DNA of 51,089 nucleotides from CAZHOV01 sp964534315 (GCA_964534315.1 CAZHOV010000015.1:1-51089), one strand, 5' to 3'. Shown: positions 6,247 to 14,573, counted from the first letter of the stretch. Numbers and translations are program-made. The notes: a model not told the origin generated them from the sequence alone.

Positions 6247-8889
6247 TTAGTCGTTACTTCCCAAGACTTCCTTGCCGGACATTTGTTGGAAAGCTTCCAG
6301 GCCGCATTGAAGAAAAGCGCTGTATTTTCCTTCGTCAGGGGTATAACCAACGGGGTCGGTTAACAGATCTCCTTCGGGAGATAACAATACATACCAGGGT
6401 TGAGAATTATTATTAAAATAGGAGGTTTGCAGGTATTGCCATTTACTTCCGGTATTTCGAAAGCGCATAGCACCGCCTGATTTCTCATATAATTCTTGTT
6501 GTTCTTCTTCAGGGAGCGCTATTTTTTCGTCAACATATAAGGAGATCAACACATAGTCCTCGTCCAGATATTTATAAACTTTAGGGTTGGGCCAAACCTG
6601 TTCTTCCATTTTCCGGCAATTCACGCATGCATGTCCGGTAAAGTCGATCATTACCGGTTTATTTTTTTCTTTAGCGTAAGCCATACCCTCATTCAAGTCT
6701 TTGAAACAGTTTAGGTTTTGAGGGCAGTCACAAGGGTAGAACCAGCTATAGCAGGCTGGAGGAGCCAATCCGCTTAAAAGGGTAAGTGACTTTAAAGAGC
6801 CTGCTTTCTTATCGTAGATAAAGCCCGTGGCCATATAGATAGCGAAAGCAAAGAATGCCAGACCTAAGATCCATCTGGAGGTAGATAACTTTTTGATAGG
6901 AGAGTCATGCGGAAATTTGATCTTTCCGAGCAGGTATAGTCCGGTAAGTATCGAAATAAGGATCCACAACGCCAGGAAAGGTTCAATTTTCAATAATCCC
7001 CAGTGTTTTACCAGATCAGCATTGGACAAGAACTTAAGGGCTAGTGCCAGCTCTGCAAAACCAAGTACTACTTTAACGGTATTTAACCAGCCACCTGACT
7101 TTGGAAGGGATTGCAGCCAGTTTGGAAAGGCGGCGAAGAGGGCAAAGGGTAATGCCAGTGCCAGTCCGAAACCTGCCATCCCTGAGGTTAATTGCATGGC
7201 GCCTCCGTCGGCACTTAGCGATCCAGCCAATAAAGAGCCCAGGATTGGCCCTGTACAAGAAAAAGAAACCAGAGCCAGTGTCAGTGCCATAAAGAAGATT
7301 CCTAACGTTCCTCCTATACCTTCTGCAGCACTGATGCGGTTAGACCAACTGCTGGGCAGGGTAAGCTCGTAATAGCCGAAGAAGGAAAAGGCAAAGAAGA
7401 TAAATATGGCAAAAAAGGCTATGTTTAGCCAGATATTGGTAGAAATATCGTTTAGAATATTTGGATTGATGCTGTCCATTAAATGGAAGGGTACGCTTAA
7501 TGCCAAATAGACGAGGAAGATAAAAAAGCCATACAGCAACGCATTGGTCAATCCTTTTTTCTTATCCCCGCTTCCTTTAGTAAAGAAGCTTACCGTAAGG
7601 GGGATCATCGGGAATACACACGGGGTGAGTAGAGCCAGAAAACCACCCAGTAATCCAAGGATAAAGATGCCAAGAAAACTTTTAGATTTGGGTTCATAAA
7701 CGCCACATTGACCGGCCGGGGTATCTGTATTGGCATCAGCTAGTATGGTAAAGATAGCGTCAGCTCCCGCTTTATCTACTGTTGTTTTGTCATTGTCACT
7801 GCTTATTCCTGCTAAAGCTGCTTCTCCGATTAAAGCAGTAAGGTTAGTGAGATCCACTTCAAATGGGGGATAGGCAGGCGCAAGACATCTAGAGTCCTGG
7901 CAAGTCATAAATTGCAAGTCTCCAGTGATGAGTTGAGCAGGATCCGAAACTTTGACCCGCTGCACATATTTTGCTTCTTTTTTGAGCTTGATTAACTCCA
8001 TTTCGAAGTTTTTATCAAACTCTTTAGACATTTTTGCACTTGTTTCTGCAGGTTTTCCAACAAACTCAACACCTTCAACTTCATTGAAAAATAATTGAGT
8101 AGGGTAGGGGCCGTCATCGCCAGAGAGCTCTTGAGAGTAAATATACCAGGTATCTTCGATCGTGGCCTCAAAAATAATATCATATTCGTTATCCGAAACT
8201 TTTTTAACAGAAGCTGACCATTTAACAGGGTCGAAAATCCCGCTTTGCGGGTTGGCATTGGTAGCGTCTAGGGTGATCGTCTCTCCTGCCTCGGGCGTCG
8301 CTTTTTCTGTGGAACTCAACTTGGGCGATTCTTCAGGCTGTTCTTCCTCTTTTGGCTGTTCTTCCTCAGGGGTCTCTTCTTTCGGTTGTTCTTCCTCTGG
8401 CTTTTCTTCTCCCCCCGCGTCATCAGCAACCGATGCCAGATCAAATTTGAAGTCTACATCTTTTGGAGGGAGGCACTTGGTTGCATCGCAAGTCATGAAT
8501 GTTAGCCAGCCTGATATTTCTTTGGAAGGGTCGGTAACTTTTATTTTTTGGGTAAAGATCGCTTCCTTCTCAAACTTGATCAGGTTCATTTCGAAAATCT
8601 GGTCATAGGCTTCCTTCCGGTTTCCGGATTCTTCGTTTTTGCCCACAGTTTCGAAGTGATCTCCCGTATCGTAATTGAAGGACGTGGCAATGGGGCCGTC
8701 ATCTCTGTCGAGGTACTGTGAATAGATGGACCAACCGTTATCGATTTTTGCCTTAAATATCAGGTTGTATTCATTGCTGCCAACTTTCTTTGCTTCATAA
8801 GACCATGAAACAGGATCGTAAATCTGTCCCCAGGAAAGATAAGAGGACAATAATAGGCAGAGAAGCGTAAAAATTCTTGAAAATGACAT
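6247..8889 (-). CDS. dsbD: thiol:disulfide interchange protein DsbD with duplicated N-terminal domain
   Basis: An 880-aa protein built as signal peptide; periplasmic DsbD-alpha-type domain (about 22-150); acidic E/P/Q/K-rich linker (about 155-195); a second DsbD-alpha-type domain (about 215-350); membrane electron-transfer domain; and C-terminal thioredoxin domain. Each N-terminal copy ends in a Cys pair: FMTCDATKCLPP and FMTCQDSRCLAP. The membrane part has the redox cysteines in LTPCVFPMIPL and FSCTGPILGSL. The thioredoxin part has the active site HACVNCRKM (CxxC). The protein carries reducing power from cytosolic thioredoxin to periplasmic partners. Standard DsbD has one alpha domain and is about 570 aa, so the duplication explains the length. 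A third copy of the domain is encoded alone just upstream (9045-9491). Confidence 0.92.
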   Translation of the reverse strand: MSFSRIFTLLCLLLSSYLSWGQIYDPVSWSYEAKKVGSNEYNLIFKAKIDNGWSIYSQYLDRDDGPIATSFNYDTGDHFETVGKNEESGNRKEAYDQIFEMNLIKFEKEAIFTQKIKVTDPSKEISGWLTFMTCDATKCLPPKDVDFKFDLASVADDAGGEEKPEEEQPKEETPEEEQPKEEEQPEESPKLSSTEKATPEAGETITLDATNANPQSGIFDPVKWSASVKKVSDNEYDIIFEATIEDTWYIYSQELSGDDGPYPTQLFFNEVEGVEFVGKPAETSAKMSKEFDKNFEMELIKLKKEAKYVQRVKVSDPAQLITGDLQFMTCQDSRCLAPAYPPFEVDLTNLTALIGEAALAGISSDNDKTTVDKAGADAIFTILADANTDTPAGQCGVYEPKSKSFLGIFILGLLGGFLALLTPCVFPMIPLTVSFFTKGSGDKKKGLTNALLYGFFIFLVYLALSVPFHLMDSINPNILNDISTNIWLNIAFFAIFIFFAFSFFGYYELTLPSSWSNRISAAEGIGGTLGIFFMALTLALVSFSCTGPILGSLLAGSLSADGGAMQLTSGMAGFGLALALPFALFAAFPNWLQSLPKSGGWLNTVKVVLGFAELALALKFLSNADLVKHWGLLKIEPFLALWILISILTGLYLLGKIKFPHDSPIKKLSTSRWILGLAFFAFAIYMATGFIYDKKAGSLKSLTLLSGLAPPACYSWFYPCDCPQNLNCFKDLNEGMAYAKEKNKPVMIDFTGHACVNCRKMEEQVWPNPKVYKYLDEDYVLISLYVDEKIALPEEEQQELYEKSGGAMRFRNTGSKWQYLQTSYFNNNSQPWYVLLSPEGDLLTDPVGYTPDEGKYSAFLQCGLEAFQQMSGKEVLGSND

Positions 8890-9044
8890 AGGCTTGGGTT
8901 TCTGAAAATTTTCAAAAGTTCTGCAAAGGTATGATAATCCTTTTGCTTAACCAATTTCCTCCAAAATTAAGCAACTAAAAGCCATAAAAGAATGGTTGTC
9001 CGTTAGTTTAATAGATTTTTAACAAAAGCAAGAAAAAGCTTGTC

Positions 9045-9491
9045 TTAATCTAACAATACAGCAAAATCCACATTAGTAGGGGGCAGACAGCCTTGGTCAT
9101 CGCAGGTCATATAAGTAAGTTGACCGGACACGGCTGTAGTGGTGGGTTCTATCTTGATGCGTTGAGTAAACTGAGCCATTCGTTGGTACTTAACCAGCAC
9201 TTCACCCGAATTAAAATCTTTTTCTTCTTTCTTTAGCCCGATTTCTTCAGTCTCTCCAATCAATCGAGCACCTTTTTGGGTGTTAAAAATGATCGTCGTC
9301 GGAACCGGAGTACTCGAAGGGGCGAGATTTTGCGAATATACAGACCAACCATTGGCAATATCAGCTTTTAAAATGATATTATACTCCAATTCGCTGACTT
9401 TTTCAGCTTTGAAAGACCACTTTACCGGTCCTGTTTGGGCCATACAGGTAGAAGCTAGCGCCAAGGACACCAGAACAATTAAGCATCTCAT
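9045..9491 (-). CDS. stand-alone DsbD N-terminal-domain protein
   Basis: A 148-aa secreted protein with signal peptide MRCLIVLVSLALASTCMAQ and one DsbD-alpha-type domain. The mature part matches both alpha-type repeats of the downstream DsbD: PVKWSFKAEKV, GWSVYSQNLA and the terminal Cys pair YMTCDDQGCLPP. It has no membrane or thioredoxin part, so by itself it could accept electrons from a DsbD core but not cross the membrane. It lies 155 bp upstream of the DsbD gene on the same strand, so they are probably one expression unit or at least products of one duplication history. It may act as a shuttle between DsbD and periplasmic targets (inference). Confidence 0.85.
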   Translation of the reverse strand: MRCLIVLVSLALASTCMAQTGPVKWSFKAEKVSELEYNIILKADIANGWSVYSQNLAPSSTPVPTTIIFNTQKGARLIGETEEIGLKKEEKDFNSGEVLVKYQRMAQFTQRIKIEPTTTAVSGQLTYMTCDDQGCLPPTNVDFAVLLD

Positions 9492-9734
9492 GAAGATAAA
9501 TTTTAATGACGTAATGGTTGCAAGGGGTTAGGTGTTTAGTTGGAATGGAGGTGTTCAGTTGGTTGATTTGTTTTGATGCGTATTTACAATAAAAAATACG
9601 GTAGTACTAAATATACTAGCAGGAAGTTGTGGATAAGCGTTCTGTAGGATTGAGTGCTAAACTAAAAAATAATCATTTTATAACCATAAAATTCGCTAAA
9701 AAAATTTAACATTAACGTTTTTTGGCCAACCTTA

Positions 9735-10754
9735 TTAAGATAAGCCAAATACACCAGTCGTGACAAAATAATAATAGTGTAAAAAGAAAAGTCCAAAGAG
9801 GAGTAAGAAGTGAATAGAATCAGCTACGGGGGGTGAAAGTTTTATTAAATTCTCTGTCAGAAATAAAGAAAATGGAATCGCCAATAGTGTCAGATGATCT
9901 AATCGTAAACCGGCTTGGAATATAAAAGTAATACCTGCAAACAAGATAAGCCAAAAGAAAATAGAAAAATATTTCTGTACCTGGATTTTCTTTTTTAAGA
10001 AATACTCATTGGTATTTAGGAGGATCCATAATAGTAGAAAACCAAAAATACCCAGAGTAACATAACGTTGTATTTCCCATATGCCTTTTGCATCCAAAAA
10101 GCCAATATTTTTTACAAAATGATCGGTCCATATCATTGGTAATTGATCGAACCAGAAAAGATAAATAATAAGAAAAAAATAGGGAACAAAGAAGCCACTG
10201 AGCATCATTAGCACTTCCTTGATTTTGAATGCTCGAAGAATTTGAATACCCAGAATTAAAAAAGGAACATAGTAAATATAGCTAAAATAAAACAAGCTGG
10301 CTATTGAAAAGAACAAGCCCATATTAAATAATTGGGAAGCCGGCAGGTATTTTTTATAAATACCAATCAGTTCATTTATGCCTAAAATAATAAAAAAATT
10401 GGCAATAAGCGGGGCAGAAAGCATCAAGAAGGAGGGATGATAGCTGCAAATCAGCACGTAAATTGCTGCGGGGATGTAGGTGTTTTGAGAACTTAATCGG
10501 TGATTGTTGATCACCACATTAAGCAAAACAGCCTCGATGAAAACAATAACGAGAGAGCTGATCTTGGCGATGAGCGAGGTTGGATTGATCAATTCATGGA
10601 GCCAACTTCCCAAAATACCCGGAGAGGTAATTTCCCAGCTGAAGTTGGAAAAAAAACCTGAACTCCTTATCAGGATCACATAGATCAGGATAAAAAAAAT
10701 GCCAATGACTTGATTTGTTCGAAAAATTCGTATCACAACAAAGAATTTGAGCAA
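9735..10754 (-). CDS. polytopic membrane protein, DUF6427-like
   Basis: A 339-aa very hydrophobic protein with about ten transmembrane helices (for example VIGIFFILIYVILI near the start and FLLLFGLFFLHYYYF near the end). No catalytic motif is visible. Size, composition and the N-terminal pattern (a short basic start, then FRTNQVIGIFF) resemble the DUF6427 family found in Bacteroidota, but that assignment is from memory and moderate. It starts 9 bp after the stop of the alpha/beta hydrolase gene on the same strand, so the two are probably co-transcribed. Function unknown. Confidence 0.7.
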   Translation of the reverse strand: MLKFFVVIRIFRTNQVIGIFFILIYVILIRSSGFFSNFSWEITSPGILGSWLHELINPTSLIAKISSLVIVFIEAVLLNVVINNHRLSSQNTYIPAAIYVLICSYHPSFLMLSAPLIANFFIILGINELIGIYKKYLPASQLFNMGLFFSIASLFYFSYIYYVPFLILGIQILRAFKIKEVLMMLSGFFVPYFFLIIYLFWFDQLPMIWTDHFVKNIGFLDAKGIWEIQRYVTLGIFGFLLLWILLNTNEYFLKKKIQVQKYFSIFFWLILFAGITFIFQAGLRLDHLTLLAIPFSLFLTENLIKLSPPVADSIHFLLLFGLFFLHYYYFVTTGVFGLS

Positions 10755-10763
10755 ATATAAAAA

Positions 10764-11618
10764 CTACTCCCAACAATTATCCAAAAAGGCGGTACTTGTA
10801 GCTACTAATTCCTTCGTATGCTCTGGTAGTGTGGCTTTTCCATAGGGATGCTGACCTCCAAAAACGTGATCGGCACCTTCGATCAGGTATAACGATGCCG
10901 ATTCATTCCAGCCTTTAAGTTGATCAGCAAAAAGAAAAGGAACGGCAGGATCACTAGTGCCATGAACAATAAGCATGGGCTTGTTCAGCTTTTTAAGTGC
11001 CGCTTTAGTATCGAATCGCTCTCGGTTATTATCAAAATCCTCATACAATTGAAAATAGAGCGGCATTTGTTGCTTAGTTCGCCCATTCATAATATGATAA
11101 ACGCCTTCCTTCCTCCATTTGTCGATAAAAGCATCGTCAGGCCATGCATAATCAAGTGAAGCTACCGAAGCCCAGGTGATTAGAGCGTTGATCCGGTCAT
11201 CTTCAACTGCTTTAATAATAGCAGTAGCTCCGCCCCGGCTATGGCCGATGAGGGCAATTCGTCCAAGGTTACATCTCGGAGAAATATTGGGATCCTTATG
11301 TACCCAAGTTAGTAACGCATCCAGATCGGCAAGTTCTTTGCTGTAATTGTTTTGCCCGAAAGATTCCAAGTCTTGAAAATCAAGCGGATGCTCAATGGTA
11401 GTGCCGTTGTGAGAAAAGTTAAAGGTTAGAAAGTTGAACCCCTGCTCAACGAAAGTTCTTGCAATCAAATCCCAATGTCCCCAATCTTTGAAGCCTTTGA
11501 AGCCATGGGCAAAAATAACTAATGGTTTTAACTCATTAGATTGATCGTCAAAATATAAATCCGCCAGAAATGGCTTTTTATCAGCTCCTTCAACAATATT
11601 GTTTTTTTGTATGTTCAT
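10764..11618 (-). CDS. alpha/beta hydrolase (dienelactone hydrolase/esterase type)
   Basis: The best start is ATG at 11618 (MNIQKNNIVEGADKKPF), giving 284 aa. The frame stays open up to 11690, but that extension translates the TAATGAG repeat array (ITHYSLLITHYSLL) and is not real protein. The nucleophile elbow is IALIGHSRGGATA (GxSxG with Ser), preceded by the oxyanion-loop region FAHGFKGFKDWG. The acid and histidine are likely in VHGTSDPAVPF and IEGADHVFGG. No signal peptide is present, so it is cytosolic. It probably hydrolyses a small ester or amide; the substrate is unknown. It is followed at 9 bp by the DUF6427-like gene. Confidence 0.85.
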   Translation of the reverse strand: MNIQKNNIVEGADKKPFLADLYFDDQSNELKPLVIFAHGFKGFKDWGHWDLIARTFVEQGFNFLTFNFSHNGTTIEHPLDFQDLESFGQNNYSKELADLDALLTWVHKDPNISPRCNLGRIALIGHSRGGATAIIKAVEDDRINALITWASVASLDYAWPDDAFIDKWRKEGVYHIMNGRTKQQMPLYFQLYEDFDNNRERFDTKAALKKLNKPMLIVHGTSDPAVPFLFADQLKGWNESASLYLIEGADHVFGGQHPYGKATLPEHTKELVATSTAFLDNCWE

Positions 11619-11623
11619 TTTGA

Positions 11624-11672
11624 TAATGAGTAATGAGTAATGAGTAATGAGTAATGAGTAATGAGTAATGTT
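11624..11672. repeat. perfect TAATGAG heptamer array upstream of the hydrolase
   Basis: Six identical TAATGAG units (11624-11665) plus a partial seventh lie directly upstream of the hydrolase start codon at 11618. This is the most homogeneous array in the window and therefore the youngest or the most actively homogenised. It occupies the position of the 5' leader, so length changes could alter expression. Confidence 0.85.
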
Positions 11673-11750
11673 CCACGCTCCACACCCCAAAAATAGGTAA
11701 GAATTAAGGTAGGAGAAATTTTTATTGAAAAAAAGAAAAATCGGAATTTT

Positions 11751-11799
11751 CTACGAATACCTGATACCTGACGCTCAAATACTTAATACTCAATACTAT
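11751..11799. repeat. degenerate heptamer array upstream of polyprenyl synthase
   Basis: Seven 7-nt units (CTACGAA, TACCTGA twice, CGCTCAA, ATACTTA, ATACTCA, ATACTAT) end 5 nt before a TAGCTTTG promoter element. The period is 7 although the units have drifted. Confidence 0.65.
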
Positions 11800-11803
11800 T
11801 TCT

Positions 11804-11811
11804 TAGCTTTG
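11804..11811 (+). promoter_or_regulatory. -7 element TAGCTTTG of the polyprenyl synthase gene
   Basis: An exact match to the Bacteroidota -7 consensus TAnnTTTG, 23 bp before the start codon at 11835. No convincing TTTG is present at the -33 position; that place is occupied by the heptamer array. Confidence 0.5.
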
Positions 11812-11834
11812 TCGTTTTTACAAATACCGGTTGT

Positions 11835-12809
11835 ATGGTAAAATCATTGGCTACAATAAAGAAGCCGATCGTCGAAGAATTGAAGATCTTCGAGAAGCAT
11901 TTCAGGGAATCTATGCGTAGTCAGGTGGCGTTGCTTGACAAGATTACCTATTATATCGTGCGCCGAAAGGGAAAGCAGGTACGGCCGATGTTTGTCTTTT
12001 TATCTTCAAAAGTTTGTGGTGAAACTTGCGAAGCAACTTTTGTGGCTGCTTCGCTGGTAGAATTATTGCATACCGCCACCCTTGTCCATGATGATGTGGT
12101 AGACGATTCTTTTCAGCGGAGGGGGTTTTTCAGTATTAATGCTTTGTGGAAAAACAAGGTGGCAGTGTTGGTAGGAGATTACCTCTTGTCAAAAGGATTA
12201 TTATTGGCACTGAAGAATAAAAAATTCAGATTACTAGAAATTATTTCTAGAGCGGTAGAAGAAATGGCGGAAGGAGAGCTTCTTCAGATGGAAAAAGCCC
12301 GCCGGTTAGATATCAAGGAATCGATATATTATGATATTATTCGTCAAAAAACAGCCTCGCTAATTGCAAGTTCTTGCGCCGCTGGTGCGTCTTCTGTTAC
12401 AGATGATGAAGAAACCGTGGAGAAGATGCGGCTTTTCGGAGAAAAAATAGGCATCGCTTTTCAAATCCGTGACGACCTGATGGATTTTGGAGACGATGAT
12501 ATCGGCAAGCCTAAAGGGATTGACATCAAGGAAAAGAAAATGACCCTACCCCTCATCTATGCCCTCGACAGAGCCTCGAAGGCTGACAAGCGACGGATCA
12601 TCACTAATATTAAGCGACATAATAACAATCCGGAGAAGGTAAGAGAAGTTATTGAATTCGTCCATCAAAGCAATGGTATCCAGTATGCCAAAGAGGTCAT
12701 GTACGATTATCGTGCCCAGGCCTTTGATCTCCTCGACACTTTCCCTCCCTCCGAAGCCCGCGATTCGCTAAGAGATTTGGTCATGTTTGTTACCGAGCGG
12801 AAAAAGTAG
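11835..12809 (+). CDS. trans-polyprenyl (octaprenyl/heptaprenyl-type) diphosphate synthase
   Basis: A 324-aa all-alpha prenyltransferase. The first aspartate-rich motif is LVHDDVVDDSF and the second is FQIRDDLMDFGDD; between them are GDYLLSKGLLLAL and KTASLIASSCAAGA. The substrate pocket entry GKQVRPMFVFLS is also present. It condenses isopentenyl diphosphates onto an allylic starter to make the long chains of menaquinone. Chain length cannot be read reliably here. The start ATG follows a TAGCTTTG promoter element by 23 bp, implying a very short leader. The gene stands alone and diverges from the hydrolase gene. Confidence 0.92.
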   Translation: MVKSLATIKKPIVEELKIFEKHFRESMRSQVALLDKITYYIVRRKGKQVRPMFVFLSSKVCGETCEATFVAASLVELLHTATLVHDDVVDDSFQRRGFFSINALWKNKVAVLVGDYLLSKGLLLALKNKKFRLLEIISRAVEEMAEGELLQMEKARRLDIKESIYYDIIRQKTASLIASSCAAGASSVTDDEETVEKMRLFGEKIGIAFQIRDDLMDFGDDDIGKPKGIDIKEKKMTLPLIYALDRASKADKRRIITNIKRHNNNPEKVREVIEFVHQSNGIQYAKEVMYDYRAQAFDLLDTFPPSEARDSLRDLVMFVTERKK

Positions 12810-12897
12810 GTTTCAGTTAGCAACTAAATAGTGCGGATAATGAGGGATGGTTTGAAAAAATTTAGGGAGTAACGTTGTTCTTCTGAAATGGTTTGAC

Positions 12898-13042
12898 GGG
12901 TACCATGAGGTACCCAGAATTTGGGTTTGGACGAAGAGGTCCAAACCAGCATAAATATAGGTTTGGGTGAAGAGGTCCAAACCGGCATAGGAAGAGGTCC
13001 AAACCAGCATAAATATAGGTTTGGGTGAAGAGGTCCAAACCG
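12898..13042. repeat. composite tandem repeat with internal hairpins
   Basis: A 7-bp palindrome GGGTACC/GGTACCC (12898-12915) is followed by four copies of a GAAGAGGTCCAAACC motif starting at 12933, 12969, 12991 and 13027 (spacings 36, 22, 36). Between them GGTTTGG segments can pair with CCAAACC, so each copy can form an 8-bp hairpin such as 12924-12947. The arrangement is a 58-bp composite unit repeated twice. It fills the gap between the polyprenyl synthase gene and the adjacent MITE-like element. Confidence 0.75.
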
Positions 13043-13054
13043 GAATTGACATGA

Positions 13055-13213
13055 GAGGCCGTCTAAAAAGGCTTTTAGACTCCCTCTAAGGAATTTTTTA
13101 TTTTGGGAGGGCTGTTTTTTCTAAAAAAATCATTGATTTTTTTAGAAAAAACAGCCCTCCCAAAGAAGAAAGTTTGGTGTGTCGAAACACGAATAGTGTT
13201 TTGAAACACCCTC
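13055..13213 (+). mobile_element. three-hairpin MITE-like element, copy 1
   Basis: About 159 bp bounded by GAGGCCGTCTAAAA on the left and, reverse-complemented, GAGGGTGTTTCAAAA on the right, so the ends are imperfect terminal inverted repeats. It contains a left hairpin (GTCTAAAA/TTTTAGAC, 13061-13080), a huge central perfect 31-bp inverted repeat (13102-13132 and 13134-13164, 1-nt spacer), and a right two-part stem (GGTGT...AAACAC...GTGTTT...ACACC, 13176-13210). A second copy in opposite orientation is at 19518-19682 with the same layout. No coding capacity. The ends resemble GAGGCTGTC-type insertion-sequence termini (from memory). No clear target-site duplication is seen. Confidence 0.75.
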
Positions 13214-13220
13214 CAGCATT

Positions 13221-13269
13221 ATTACCTATTAATTACTAATTACTAATTATTAACTACCAACTTCACACT
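13221..13269 (-). repeat. heptamer array reaching the murA stop codon
   Basis: Units ATTACCT, ATTAATT, ACTAATT twice, ATTAACT, ACCAACT, TCACACT. The minus-strand TGA stop of murA (13263-13265) begins the last unit. The array lies directly between the MITE-like element and the gene end. Confidence 0.75.
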
Positions 13270-14573
13270 CGCTGGATCTTTGCCCCCAGTGCTCTCAAGC
13301 GCTCATCTATATGCTGGTAACCTCTGTCGATCTGGTTAATATTGTGGATGACACTGGTACCTTTGGCCGAAAGGGCGGCAATGAGTAGCGCAACACCGGC
13401 GCGGATATCCGGAGAAGTCATTTCGATACCGCGGAGGTCATTTTTACGGGCCATACCAATGACGGTAGCCCGGTGCGGATCGCATAATATGATCTGAGCG
13501 CCCATGTCGATGAGTTTATCGACAAAGAAAAGGCGGCTTTCAAACATTTTTTGGTGGATCAACACACTGCCTCTGGCCTGAGTGGCCACTACCAGTACGA
13601 TACTCATTAAGTCGGGCGTAAAGCCAGGCCAGGGAGCGTCATAGATGGTTAGTATTGAACCGTCAATAAAGGTTTGGATTTCGTAAATATCTTGTGCGGG
13701 GATATGTAGGTCGTTTCCATTGGCTTCTATTTGTACGCCCAACCGTTCGAACACCCTAGGTATGATGCCCAATTCCCGGATAGGGGCGTCCTTGATGGTA
13801 ATTTCTGATTGGGTCATGGCGGCCATACCGATGAAGCTGCCGATCTCGATCATGTCGGCAAGTACACGGTGTTCTGTTCCGCCGAGTTGGTCGACTCCTT
13901 CGATCTGCAGTAAGTTGGAACCGATACCTTGAATCTTTGCTCCCATCTTACTGAGCATTTTACAGAGCTGCTGTACGTAGGGTTCGCAAGCTGCGTTGAA
14001 GATGGTGGTGGTCCCTTCGGCCAGAACGGCTGCCATGACGACATTAGCTGTTCCGGTCACGGAAATCTCATCCATCAAAATTTGAGTCCCTTTTAGCCGG
14101 GGAGATTCTACGGTGTAATTATTATGAATGTTATCATATTTAAACTCTCCTCCCAACATTTGAATACCCAAAAAGTGGGTATCTAGTCGTCGTCGTCCGA
14201 TCTTGTCACCACCGGGCTGTGGTAGGAAGGCTTTGCCAAACCGGGCTAGTAGAGGGCCGATGAGCATAACGGAGCCTCTGATTGTTCGGGCATTTTCTTT
14301 GAATTCATTGCTCTCGAAATAGTTGAGATCGATATCATCAGCTTGAAACTGGTAGGTATAATCGCCAATCGACTCGATTTTCACGCCAAGTCCTCTTAAT
14401 AATTCGAGTAATCGCTCTACATCCCGGATGGCGGGAATATTAGAGATGGTAACTTTCTCAGGGGTAAGCAGGGTAGCGCACATGACCTGTAATGCTTCAT
14501 TTTTGGCTCCCTGAGGAATAATCGTACCGCTAAGAGAGGTTCCCCCAATGACTTCGAAAGAATTCTGTTGCAT
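13263..14573 (-). CDS. murA: UDP-N-acetylglucosamine 1-carboxyvinyltransferase MurA
   Basis: A 436-aa EPSP-synthase-fold enzyme that transfers enolpyruvate from PEP to UDP-GlcNAc, the first committed step of peptidoglycan synthesis, in the cytosol. Substrate-binding K24-N25 are in QGAKNEALQV. The catalytic loop reads PQPGGDKIGRR, so the residue equivalent to E. coli Cys115 is Asp (D123). This replacement is known in several phyla and makes MurA insensitive to fosfomycin. Other family signatures present are RGSVMLIGPLLARFG, EISVTGTANVVMAA, DMIEIGSFIGMAA and SPDIRAGVALLIAAL. Downstream of DUF4290 on the same strand with a 237-bp spacer containing two hairpins; this neighbourhood is conserved in Bacteroidota. 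Confidence 0.95.
   Translation of the reverse strand: MQQNSFEVIGGTSLSGTIIPQGAKNEALQVMCATLLTPEKVTISNIPAIRDVERLLELLRGLGVKIESIGDYTYQFQADDIDLNYFESNEFKENARTIRGSVMLIGPLLARFGKAFLPQPGGDKIGRRRLDTHFLGIQMLGGEFKYDNIHNNYTVESPRLKGTQILMDEISVTGTANVVMAAVLAEGTTTIFNAACEPYVQQLCKMLSKMGAKIQGIGSNLLQIEGVDQLGGTEHRVLADMIEIGSFIGMAAMTQSEITIKDAPIRELGIIPRVFERLGVQIEANGNDLHIPAQDIYEIQTFIDGSILTIYDAPWPGFTPDLMSIVLVVATQARGSVLIHQKMFESRLFFVDKLIDMGAQIILCDPHRATVIGMARKNDLRGIEMTSPDIRAGVALLIAALSAKGTSVIHNINQIDRGYQHIDERLRALGAKIQRV

Noticed and set aside
6893..7372. 159-codon plus-strand ORF opposite the DsbD membrane domain
   Set aside because: Antisense shadow of a conserved membrane domain; no signal, no family.
8162..8608. 148-codon plus-strand ORF opposite the DsbD N-terminal region
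   Set aside because: It is the antisense of the acidic E/P/Q/K linker, giving a Ser/Cys/Gly low-complexity product; the DsbD frame is clearly the real one.
12813..13052. 79-codon minus-strand ORF with repeated VWTSS/AGLDLF segments
   Set aside because: It is only the translation of the composite repeat at 12898-13042; the protein-level repeat follows the DNA repeat and there is no independent coding signal.
13102..13164. Simple intrinsic terminator of murA
   Set aside because: The hairpin is far longer than a terminator, has no terminal U-tract outside the stem and recurs as part of a larger element at 19568-19628.
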